From contig JBHEMT010000149.1 of assembly GCA_046262435.1 (NCBI GenBank), positions 1 through 6,832 of the forward strand: a DNA stretch of 6,832 bases, in the 5' to 3' direction. This DNA is from JBHEMT01 sp046262435. Its GTDB lineage: Bacteria; Chloroflexota; Dormibacteria; Aeolococcales; Aeolococcaceae. The notes beneath the pieces were generated by a model. That model worked only from the letters and a program-made list of their open reading frames with translations. It did not search any database and was not told the origin of the DNA. Made by a program: the position numbers and the translations under genes. Numbering within the stretch: position 1 is the stretch's first letter; every line of letters starts with the position of its first letter. This document shows positions 1 to 5,163 of the stretch, piece after piece.

Positions 1-1
1 G

Positions 2-304
2 CGCTCGACCCACGCCGCCCACGAGCTCGCCCGGCTGATGCGCCAGTGCCGCCGCGAGCTGCCGATGATCCGCCAGCCGGTCCTGCTCCTCCACGGCGGC
101 CGCGATCGGAGCGTCAACCCGCGCAACGCCGAGGACATCGAGCGGCGCTTGGTCTGCGCCGCCGCGGTGGAGCGCCATTTTCTTCCGCGCAGCGGTCACG
201 CGATGAGCGTCGACGTCGACCATGACGAGGTCAACGCGCTGGTGGGCGCCTGGTTCGACCGGCACCTTCCGATGGGGTCAGCTCGGACCGAAGCGCTCGC
301 GTAA
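2..304 (+). CDS. Alpha/beta-fold hydrolase, C-terminal part (carboxylesterase-like; 5' end outside window)
   Basis: The reading frame is open from base 2, so the start and the nucleophile-elbow half lie upstream of the window; the ATG at 38 is internal. What remains, about 100 residues, is the last third of an alpha/beta hydrolase. The hydrophobic strand PVLLLHGGRD carries the usual catalytic Asp (codon 104-106), followed by SVNPRNAEDI. The strand HFLPRSGHAMSVDVD carries the catalytic His (codon 197-199), and a final helix follows (VNALVGAWFDRHL). The SGH followed by a D-x-x-x-x-V segment resembles Est30-type carboxylesterases and monoacylglycerol-lipase-like enzymes, which cleave carboxylic esters in the cytoplasm. 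The substrate cannot be told from this part. The gene ends in TAA and overlaps the convergent zinc-ribbon gene by 27 bases. Confidence 0.88.
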   Translation, partial: RSTHAAHELARLMRQCRRELPMIRQPVLLLHGGRDRSVNPRNAEDIERRLVCAAAVERHFLPRSGHAMSVDVDHDEVNALVGAWFDRHLPMGSARTEALA

Positions 305-568
305 CCGCTGGGCGAGCTCGTCGTCGAGCACCGGGTTGGGCGGCGGACCCTCATCGGGCAGCGGCTTGCGCGACCGGTGCTGACGGCCGCCGCTGACCTC
401 TGCGTCCTCCTGAGCCCTGCCCTCCACCACGAGCGTGCACGCCTCGCAGCGCCGCACCGGCAGGCTGCGTCTCGAGCCGAGGTAGCGCCGGTGCGAGAGC
501 CGCAGCGCCCCGCCGCACGAGGGACAGCGCGGGCCGTCGCCCCCTGCGCTTCGTTGCACAGCGGTCAC
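278..568 (-). CDS. Small zinc-ribbon protein (unknown function)
   Basis: A 96-residue protein starting at GTG (566-568), with a modest GGTGA Shine-Dalgarno-like element upstream. Two CxxC knuckles, CPSCGG at residues 15-20 and CEAC at 41-44, are separated by 22 residues rich in Arg. This is a typical single treble-clef or zinc-ribbon module that would bind one Zn ion. The second half is polar and basic (QHRSRKPLPDEG) and ends in a short amphipathic helix, DDELAQRLRERFG. Zinc ribbons of this size often act in nucleic-acid or protein contacts, but nothing here fixes a role. It is convergent with, and overlaps, the hydrolase gene on the other strand (278-304). The cysteine pattern makes a real gene likely even though other frames are also open. 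Confidence 0.72.
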   Translation of the reverse strand: MTAVQRSAGGDGPRCPSCGGALRLSHRRYLGSRRSLPVRRCEACTLVVEGRAQEDAEVSGGRQHRSRKPLPDEGPPPNPVLDDELAQRLRERFGPS

Positions 569-617
569 CTCAATTCACCAGCCTTCCGCCGCGCCGTGAC
601 CCGGATCCAAACCCGCG

Positions 618-631
618 CACTTTACGTTCTA
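618..631 (+). promoter_or_regulatory. Possible -10 region upstream of the small unknown gene
   Basis: A short AT-rich stretch, CACTTTACGTTCTA, lies in very GC-rich surroundings between the divergent zinc-ribbon and small-protein genes. TACGTT (623-628) fits the TAnnnT form of actinobacterial -10 boxes. I see no good -35 box 16-18 bases upstream, so this is only a candidate. Confidence 0.25.
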
Positions 632-665
632 TGGGTAGACCGAGATGACTCGGCACACCGGCATC

Positions 666-670
666 AGGAG
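666..670 (+). promoter_or_regulatory. Strong Shine-Dalgarno site (AGGAG) that decides the start of the small gene
   Basis: AGGAG sits 7 bases before GTG 678-680, which is ideal spacing. The upstream in-frame ATG at 645 has no comparable site in front of it, so the GTG is preferred. Confidence 0.65.
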
Positions 671-677
671 CACCCCA

Positions 678-866
678 GTGGCACCCGAGGACGTGCAGCG
701 ACTCGCCGACGCCAGCGAGCTGGACAACACCCGCAGGTGGCAGTACCGGCACGACTTCCTCCTCGTGGTGGCCGACGCGGTGCGGCGTGCGGATTCGCTC
801 CGCCGCCTCGAGCTCTCCCTGGCCCAGCCGCTCGCTGCGGAGCCGGCCCTCCAACCCTCGCACTGA
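678..866 (+). CDS. Small helical protein of unknown function (62 aa)
   Basis: I do not recognise a family. The frame is also open from ATG 645 (73 aa), but the GTG at 678 has a well-spaced AGGAG and gives 62 residues. Codons end almost entirely in G or C, as in neighbouring real genes. The protein looks soluble and mostly helical: an acidic start (APEDVQRLADASELD), an aromatic-basic patch RRWQYRHDFLLVVADAV at about residues 19-35, then an amphipathic RRADSLRRLELSL helix and a Pro/Ala-rich tail. It has no cysteines, signal peptide or membrane span. It lies between a divergent zinc-ribbon gene and a downstream Nudix gene, and a 10-bp hairpin follows 15 bases after its stop, which suggests a single-gene transcript. 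Confidence 0.55.
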   Translation: MAPEDVQRLADASELDNTRRWQYRHDFLLVVADAVRRADSLRRLELSLAQPLAAEPALQPSH

Positions 867-881
867 TCGGAGCCCGGGGCC

Positions 882-907
882 GGCTCGCCGTCGACGAACG
901 GCGAGCC
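882..907 (+). terminator. Perfect 10-bp hairpin, likely terminator without T-tract
   Basis: GGCTCGCCGT (882-891) and ACGGCGAGCC (898-907) are exact inverted copies around a 6-base loop, CGACGA. It lies just after the small gene's stop (866) and before the Nudix start (964). The bases that follow are not T-rich, so if it terminates transcription it does so as a GC-rich, U-tract-poor hairpin, a form commonly proposed in high-GC bacteria. Confidence 0.55.
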
Positions 908-963
908 CTCCCTCGCTTACCGCATCCCGGCACCTGCGCCCGGCGGCTCGGCACCATGGGCGG

Positions 964-1563
964 ATGCGCCAGCCGCTCGACGCCGTCCCTGACGACGCTG
1001 AACTGGTGGCGCGTCTCCGCCGCGCCATCGCCGGTCACCCGGGCGGTCCCGAGCCACCGGCGAACCGGCCCAATGCCGCGGTCCTCTTCCTCGCCGACCC
1101 GGCCGGCCCGGGCGTCCCCGCACTCTTCATGCTGCGCAGCGACCGGGTGCGCTTCCACCGCGGCCAGATCGCCCTCCCCGGCGGCGGCCAGGAACCCCAC
1201 GACCTTGACGCCACCGCCACCGCGCTGCGCGAGGCTCACGAGGAGCTCGGCGTGCCCCCCGACGCGGTGGAGGTGCTCGGCTCGCTACCCCCGATGGAGA
1301 CCGCCACCTCCGACCGCTGGCTGACCCCGGTGGTCGGCCTCCAGCGCCGCCCCTTCGACGTGGTCGCCGACCTGTTCGAGGTGGCCGAGTGGTTCCGCCT
1401 CCCGCTCGCCGAGCTCTGGGCCGCCCCGCATGAGGTGCGCCGCTTCGGCCAGGGGACCGCCGGACGGGATGTGCACTTCTACACCGCCGGCGATCGGGTG
1501 GTCTGGGGGGTGACCGGGGCGATCGTCCACGAGCTGCTTGCGCGGCTGCGCAGGCTCGGCTGA
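964..1563 (+). CDS. CoA pyrophosphatase, Nudix family (NudL/YeaB-like)
   Basis: A 199-residue Nudix hydrolase. The CoA-diphosphatase signature (UPF0035 type) is clear at residues 57-74: LRSDRVRFHRGQIALPGG. It precedes the Nudix box, whose end is REAHEELGV at 89-97 with E90, E93 and E94 as the expected Mg/Mn ligands. As in other CoA-type members, the segment between GG and REA (GQEPHDLDATATAL) departs from the plain GX5E spacing and is D-rich. Family members cleave CoA or acyl-CoA to phosphopantetheine and 3',5'-ADP in the cytoplasm. The C-terminal part (VVGLQRRPFDVV, EVAEWFRLPLAEL) is also family-like. ATG 964 is chosen because it matches the usual family N-terminus and lies after the hairpin at 882-907. 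The frame is open further upstream to 787, but that part is Arg/Ser/Pro-rich shadow sequence. The ribosome site (GGGCGG) is directly against the start and weak. Confidence 0.88.
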   Translation: MRQPLDAVPDDAELVARLRRAIAGHPGGPEPPANRPNAAVLFLADPAGPGVPALFMLRSDRVRFHRGQIALPGGGQEPHDLDATATALREAHEELGVPPDAVEVLGSLPPMETATSDRWLTPVVGLQRRPFDVVADLFEVAEWFRLPLAELWAAPHEVRRFGQGTAGRDVHFYTAGDRVVWGVTGAIVHELLARLRRLG

Positions 1564-1692
1564 GGGGCTCCCGCAGCTGATGACACCGCGCCCCGCCGTA
1601 ACCGCCCGCCTGGCCGCCGCGGCGACAACCCGCGATCATCCGATGACTTCCCCCGGGGAGCACCGTCTGACGGAGTGAACGATCCCCAAAGC

Positions 1693-1697
1693 GGAGG
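1693..1697 (+). promoter_or_regulatory. GGAGG ribosome site with long spacing before the exporter
   Basis: GGAGG is the only good Shine-Dalgarno match before the exporter start, but 12 bases separate it from ATG 1710, longer than the usual 5-9. No alternative in-frame start lies closer, so initiation may be inefficient. Confidence 0.4.
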
Positions 1698-1709
1698 CGA
1701 CGCCAGCCG

Positions 1710-3203
1710 ATGACCCAGACGAATCCAGCGCCCGACGGGGCCGCGACGGCAAGCACTGAGCGCCGTCGCTGGATCGCGCTCTACGTGCTCTGCGCCGGGA
1801 TGCTGATGATCGCGCTCGACGTCACCATCGTGAACGTCGCCCTGCCATCGATCCAGACCGACCTCGGCTTCTCCTCGGCCAACCTCGCCTGGCTGGTCAA
1901 CGCCTACCTGATCGCCTTTGGCGGTTTCCTGCTTCTTGCCGGCCGCGTCGGCGACCTCTGGGGCCACCGCCGGCTGTTCCTCGCCGGGCTGGCGGTCTTC
2001 ACCACCGCGTCGCTGGCCTGCGGCCTGGCGGACTCCCAGGGGTTGCTGGTCGCCGGCCGCTTCGTCCAGGGCATCGGCGGGGCGATGACCTCGGCGGTGA
2101 TCCTGGGGATGATCGTGCGCATGTTTCCCGAGCCGGCGGGGCAGGCCAAGGCGATGGGGGTCTTCGGCTTTGTGGCCTCCGGCGGCGGCTCCATCGGCCT
2201 GCTCGCGGGGGGCGTTCTCACCCAGTCGATCAGCTGGCACTGGATCTTCTTCGTCAACGTGCCGATCGGGCTGGTCACCGCAGCGCTGGCGCTGCGCTAC
2301 GTCGAGGGCGGGGCGGGAATCGGGTTGCGCCGGGGCGCCGACGGTCTCGGCGCCATCCTGGTCACCGGCGCGCTCATGCTCGCGGTGTACACCATCGTCG
2401 GTCCGGCGGCCGAGGACGGCTGGGGCTCTGCACGCGTGCTGCGTTTCGTGACGATCACCGCGGTGCTGTTCGCCGCCTTCCTCGCCCGCGAGGCCACCGC
2501 CCGGCAGCCGCTGATCCCGCTGCGGATCTTCCGTTCCCGCGACCTTGCCGGCGGCAACGCCATCCAGGGGCTGGTGGTGGCCGGGATGTTCGGCAACTTC
2601 TTCCTCGGCGCCCTCTACCTACAGCGGGTCCTCGGCTACAGCCCGCTGCAGATCGGGTTCGCCTTCCTGCCGACAACCCTGGTGATGGGGACGATGTCGC
2701 TGCGCTTCGCCGACCGGCTGACGATGCGCTTCGGGCCACGCCGGACCCTGCTCGGCGGCCTCTCCCTGGCCGCTCTGGGGTTGGTGCTCTTTGCCCAGGC
2801 GCCGGTCGACGGGCGCTACGTGGTCAACGTGCTGCCGATGATGCTGCTCCTCGCGCTGGGCATCGGCGGCTGCTTCCCGGCTCTGCTGATGTCGGCGATG
2901 GGCGGAGTTGCACCCGAGGACGCGGGGCTCGCGTCCGGGCTGGTCAACACCACCGCGCAGGTGGGGGGCGCGCTTGGCCTGGCGGTTCTGGCCACAGTGT
3001 CGGCGACGCGCAGCGCCGGCCTGCTGCGCGCCGGCCGTACGCCCGCCGATGCCCTGGTGAGCGGGTACCACCTCGCCTTCCTGCTCGCCGCCGCGCTGCT
3101 GCTGGTTGCGATCGGCGTCGTCGCCTTCGTGCTCACACCCCCCGCGGGCAGTGCCGCCCGCCCGGAGATGGAGCGGATCGCGGAGCTCGACGGGGTCGCA
3201 TGA
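1710..3203 (+). CDS. MFS drug exporter, DHA2 (EmrB/QacA, 14-TM) family
   Basis: A 497-residue inner-membrane proton antiporter, the normal length for 14-helix DHA2 exporters of drugs, dyes or metabolites. The TM1 signature LDVTIVNVALP (residues 36-46) carries D37, the membrane-buried acid typical of DHA2. Motif A is GRVGDLWGHRR (78-88), in the loop between TM2 and TM3. Motif B is GRFVQGIGGA (116-125), with the proton-coupling R117. The motif C antiporter region is SGGGSIGLLAGG (157-168), where the usual GP is GL (G163-L164), followed by SWHWIFFVNVPIG. Further hydrophobic spans continue to about residue 475, ending in a polar tail PEMERIAELDGVA. The substrate cannot be predicted. Its stop overlaps the start of the STAS gene (ATGA), so both are probably on one mRNA and translationally coupled. 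No TetR, MarR or other regulator gene adjoins it. Confidence 0.93.
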   Translation: MTQTNPAPDGAATASTERRRWIALYVLCAGMLMIALDVTIVNVALPSIQTDLGFSSANLAWLVNAYLIAFGGFLLLAGRVGDLWGHRRLFLAGLAVFTTASLACGLADSQGLLVAGRFVQGIGGAMTSAVILGMIVRMFPEPAGQAKAMGVFGFVASGGGSIGLLAGGVLTQSISWHWIFFVNVPIGLVTAALALRYVEGGAGIGLRRGADGLGAILVTGALMLAVYTIVGPAAEDGWGSARVLRFVTITAVLFAAFLAREATARQPLIPLRIFRSRDLAGGNAIQGLVVAGMFGNFFLGALYLQRVLGYSPLQIGFAFLPTTLVMGTMSLRFADRLTMRFGPRRTLLGGLSLAALGLVLFAQAPVDGRYVVNVLPMMLLLALGIGGCFPALLMSAMGGVAPEDAGLASGLVNTTAQVGGALGLAVLATVSATRSAGLLRAGRTPADALVSGYHLAFLLAAALLLVAIGVVAFVLTPPAGSAARPEMERIAELDGVA

Positions 3204-3517
3204 CCGGCGCGCCGGTTGGCAGCGCGTCGTCCAACGCCCCCCCGCCGCCCCTGCTGCTGGCGATCCACGGCCCGCTGAGCCGCGATGACCTGCCCGGGTT
3301 GACCGCGCGGGTCTGCGCATCGCTGGCGGCCGCCCGGCCGGCATCGGTGCTCTGCCAGGTCGCCGGGGTGGCCGATGACGCGGTGGCGGTCGACGCCCTG
3401 GCCCGGCTGCAGCTGGCGGCGCAACGGTACGGCTGCCGGGTGCGCCTGCTCGGCGCCTCCGCCCAGCTGTGCAGCCTCATCGAGCTGATGGGGCTGAGCG
3501 ACGTCGTCGCCGGCTGA
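3200..3517 (+). CDS. STAS-domain protein (anti-sigma-factor-antagonist-like)
   Basis: A 105-residue single-domain protein. After a Pro/Ser-rich lead (residues 1-17) comes strand LLLAIHGPLSRDDLPGL (18-34), a helix, strand SVLCQVAGV (49-57), DDAVAVDALARLQLAAQRYG (59-78), strand CRVRLLGAS (79-87) and helix AQLCSLIELMGLSDVV (88-103). That is the beta-alpha order of a STAS fold. The DSSG/DSTG site that RsbW-type kinases phosphorylate in SpoIIAA/RsbV proteins is absent: the equivalent turn reads VADDAVAVDA, with no Ser or Thr. It is therefore probably a non-phosphorylated ligand- or protein-binding STAS subtype. The start codon sits inside the exporter's last codons (4-base ATGA overlap), tying it to the transporter. 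The convergent sigma-factor gene lies 4 bases past its stop. A function in exporter regulation is inference. Confidence 0.82.
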   Translation: MTGAPVGSASSNAPPPPLLLAIHGPLSRDDLPGLTARVCASLAAARPASVLCQVAGVADDAVAVDALARLQLAAQRYGCRVRLLGASAQLCSLIELMGLSDVVAG

Positions 3518-3532
3518 TCCCTCAGCCGTCGA
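3507..3532. terminator. Bidirectional hairpin containing both stop codons of the convergent STAS and sigma genes
   Basis: CGGCTGA (3511-3517) pairs perfectly with TCAGCCG (3522-3528) around the 4-base loop TCCC. After one C-T mismatch the stem continues for three pairs (3507-3509 with 3530-3532). The TGA of the STAS gene and the TGA of the sigma gene, read on the opposite strand, form the top of the stem. It could act on both transcripts. There is no T-tract on either side. Confidence 0.55.
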
Positions 3533-4508
3533 GGTGGAGCGGCAGGCCGAAGAGTGGGAACAGGGTTGCGGTGGCGAGGAAGAAGGTGAGCTCGACGATC
3601 CTGCCGTTCTCGATCTCGAGCACCTGCAGCGCCCACGGTTCGTAGCCGGAGCCGGTGTCGCTCGGCTTGTACTGCCCGAAGGCGGTCGAGCCGTTGGCGC
3701 TGCCGGTGGGCACTACCCGTGACCCCTTGCAGCCGATTCCCGGCCCGTACCACCAGGTGAAGATGTCCTCGCGACCGCGCAGCCACAGCTCGAACGGCGG
3801 CATCGACTGGGTCGCGTCCTCATGGATCAGCGCGGTCAGCGCGTCGAGGTCGTAGCGCTCGAAGGCCTGCACATAGCGCGCGAGAAACTCCTCGTCGGCG
3901 GGCTCGAGGCCGCGCCTGGTGGTCGTCGCCGAGTCGACGGTGGCGAGCGTGGCCCGGGCCCGCTGCAGGGCGCTGGTGATCGAGGCCACGCTGGTCTCGA
4001 GCAGCTCGGCTGCCTCGGCCGCCCGCCACTGCAGCACCTCGCAGAGGATGAGGGCAGCGCGCTGCCGTGCCGGCAGATGCTGCAGCGCCGCAACGAACGC
4101 CAGCCGGATGCTCTCGCGGGCGACGGTCAGCTCGGCGGGGTCGTTCTCCGGCGCCAGCAGGCTGTCGGGCACGGGCTCGATCCAGCGCTCCTCGGGCAGG
4201 GTGCTGAGCAGCGACGCCTCCGGAGCGCGCGCCGGCCCAAGATCCATCGGCCGGGCGCGGTTCTTGCCGCTCTTGATCATGTCGAGGCAGACGTTGGTGG
4301 CGATCCGGTACAGCCAGGAGCGCACGCTGGCCCGACCCTCAAAGCGGTCGAGCGCGCGCCAGGCACGGGTTAGCGTGTCCTGCACGGCGTCCTCGGCCTC
4401 GAACGGCGAGCCCAGCATGCGATAGCAGTAGGCGGTCAGCCCGCGGCGGTACTCCTCGAGCTCGACGACCGCGGGCGAGACGGCGGGGGATTCGACCACG
4501 GCAGCCAT
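3522..4508 (-). CDS. ECF RNA polymerase sigma factor with fused SnoaL-like C-terminal domain (SigG/TIGR02960-like)
   Basis: 328 residues from ATG 4506-4508, with GGGTGG upstream as a weak ribosome site. The frame stays open to 4709, but that would cross the VOC gene start and adds a non-family leader. Sigma region 2 spans about residues 17-85: YRMLGSPFEAEDAVQDTLTR, RFEGRASVRSWLYRIATNVC. A linker with the family-typical ERWIEPVPDSLL (107-118) follows, then sigma region 4 at about 133-188, with helix-turn-helix LQWRAAEAAELLETSVASITSALQRAR. From about residue 207 comes a SnoaL/NTF2-like domain: FLARYVQAFERYDLDALTALIHEDATQSMPP, then WLRGREDIFTWW and a last strand VELTFFL. In SnoaL-fused ECF groups this domain contacts the sigma core and tunes its activity, so no separate anti-sigma gene is needed, and none is seen here. 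It is divergent from the VOC gene and shares 97 bases of upstream DNA with it. Confidence 0.93.
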   Translation of the reverse strand: MAAVVESPAVSPAVVELEEYRRGLTAYCYRMLGSPFEAEDAVQDTLTRAWRALDRFEGRASVRSWLYRIATNVCLDMIKSGKNRARPMDLGPARAPEASLLSTLPEERWIEPVPDSLLAPENDPAELTVARESIRLAFVAALQHLPARQRAALILCEVLQWRAAEAAELLETSVASITSALQRARATLATVDSATTTRRGLEPADEEFLARYVQAFERYDLDALTALIHEDATQSMPPFELWLRGREDIFTWWYGPGIGCKGSRVVPTGSANGSTAFGQYKPSDTGSGYEPWALQVLEIENGRIVELTFFLATATLFPLFGLPLHLDG

Positions 4509-4605
4509 GCTACGCCACCCGCCGAGCGCCACCCTGCACCGATGACTTCTTGACCTCAGCGACGTCCAAGCTGGTGACAACCGCCCGCACCGTGGAGGAA
4601 TGCCC
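4509..4605. promoter_or_regulatory. Divergent control region between sigma factor and VOC genes
   Basis: These 97 bases must hold the start signals for both genes. On the - strand, TTGTCACC (complement of 4573-4580) resembles the TGTCAC-type -35 reported for SnoaL-fused ECF41 promoters. The matching CGTC-type -10 is not found at the expected spacing: CGTC lies only 8 bases on and GGTC about 17 bases on. On the + strand TTGACC (4550-4555) resembles a housekeeping -35, but no good -10 follows. Both are tentative. Confidence 0.35.
4594..4599 (+). promoter_or_regulatory. Strong Shine-Dalgarno site (GGAGGA) that decides the VOC gene start
   Basis: GGAGGA lies directly against ATG 4600, too close to serve it, but exactly 6 bases before GTG 4606. 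The GTG start is therefore favoured, giving a protein beginning (M)ASKRKLFVNL. Confidence 0.7.
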
Positions 4606-5046
4606 GTGGCCAGCAAGCGCAAGCTCTTCGTCAACCTCGCCTGTGAAGACCTGCAGCGCAGCGTGGAGTTCTTCACCGCGCTCGGCTTCACCTTCGACCC
4701 GCACTTCACCGATCACAGTGCCACCTGCATGCTGATCGGCCAGGATGCCTACGTGATGCTGCTCACCCGTGAGCGCTTCGCCGAGTTCGCGCCGCGCCCG
4801 CTCTGCGACTCGAAGCAGCGGGTGGAGACGCTGCTGTGCGTCTCCGCGGACACCCGTGAGGGCGTGGACGAGATGGTCCGCACCGCTGTCAGCGCGGGCG
4901 GCGCCGCCGTTGGGGCCGCCCAGGAGAGCTCCTTCATGTACGGGCGCAGCTTCCAGGACCCAGACGGCCACGGTTGGGAGGTGATGTGGATGGATCCCGC
5001 CTTCGTGACCGAGGCGCCCGGCGCGGTGGCGGCGACGGCGGGCTGA
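4606..5046 (+). CDS. VOC (glyoxalase/bleomycin-resistance fold) protein
   Basis: 146 residues from GTG 4606, chosen on ribosome-site spacing and because homologous proteins begin close to (M)ASKRKLFVNL. The paired beta-alpha-beta-beta-beta modules of the VOC fold are visible. The first is KLFVNLACEDLQRSVEFFTALG (6-27), then ATCMLIGQDAYVMLLTRERF (39-58). The second is TLLCVSADTREGVDEMVRTA (75-94), and the end strand has SFQDPDGHGWEVMWMDP (115-131) with the conserved DPDGHxWE, where E125 would be the last metal ligand. The first strand has N10 where glyoxalase I has a metal-binding His, so classic methylglyoxal chemistry is not assured. This resembles the PhnB-like or uncharacterised glyoxalase subgroup, commonly found beside ECF sigma genes. 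The C-terminal tail (EAPGAVAATAG) is low-complexity. It is divergent from the sigma-factor gene. Confidence 0.9.
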   Translation: MASKRKLFVNLACEDLQRSVEFFTALGFTFDPHFTDHSATCMLIGQDAYVMLLTRERFAEFAPRPLCDSKQRVETLLCVSADTREGVDEMVRTAVSAGGAAVGAAQESSFMYGRSFQDPDGHGWEVMWMDPAFVTEAPGAVAATAG

Positions 5047-5085
5047 CCCGGCGACGGGGCCGCCACCGCCGGCGGACGACGCGGG

Positions 5086-5140
5086 GCTTCGGAGAAGCTG
5101 ACGGCGTGGTGTTCGCAGTGGACGATGTCCACGCCGTCAG
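5086..5140. terminator. Hairpin cluster between convergent VOC and ABM genes, with 12-bp perfect inverted repeat
   Basis: CTGACGGCGTGG (5098-5109) and CCACGCCGTCAG (5129-5140) are exact inverted copies around a 19-base loop. A second hairpin, GTGGAC-GAT-GTCCAC (5118-5132), uses part of the right arm, so the two cannot form together. A third small stem, GCTTC-GGA-GAAGC (5086-5098), touches the left arm by one base. The block lies after the VOC stop (5046) and after the ABM stop read on the other strand (5164), so a two-way terminator is the simplest reading. No T-tract is present. Confidence 0.5.
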
Positions 5141-5163
5141 CAACCATGATTCCGTCGTTGGCG

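Noticed and set aside
377..1324. Open frame of 315 codons on +
   Set aside because: It is Arg/Pro/Ala-rich without any domain, spans the zinc-ribbon gene, the small gene, the hairpin and half the Nudix gene in another frame, and is a by-product of high GC.
1479..2240. Open frame of 253 codons on - opposite the exporter
   Set aside because: Its composition (Gln, Arg, Glu, Asp, His repeats) is the mirror of hydrophobic exporter codons; no motif or ribosome site.
2619..3424. Two long open frames on - opposite the exporter end and STAS gene
   Set aside because: They are antisense shadows of well-supported genes, low-complexity, with no recognisable domain.
3822..4425. Open frames of 183 and 168 codons on + opposite the sigma factor
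   Set aside because: They lie antisense to the conserved sigma regions, with no domain and no start signal.
3200..4508. Partner-switching module made of the STAS protein and the sigma factor
   Set aside because: The genes are convergent, the STAS lacks the phospho-serine, no RsbW-type kinase is present, and ECF sigma factors are not normally controlled that way.
4600..4605. ATG 4600 as start of the VOC gene
   Set aside because: GGAGGA abuts it with no spacing, while GTG 4606 has ideal 6-base spacing.
4509..4709. 67-residue N-terminal extension of the sigma factor
   Set aside because: It would overlap the VOC gene start, contains no sigma-like sequence, and ATG 4508 gives the normal family N-terminus.
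5047..5163. Small gene or gene remnant in the gap between VOC and ABM genes
   Set aside because: Short frames exist on both strands, but the readable look comes from the inverted repeat; no ribosome site or domain is seen.
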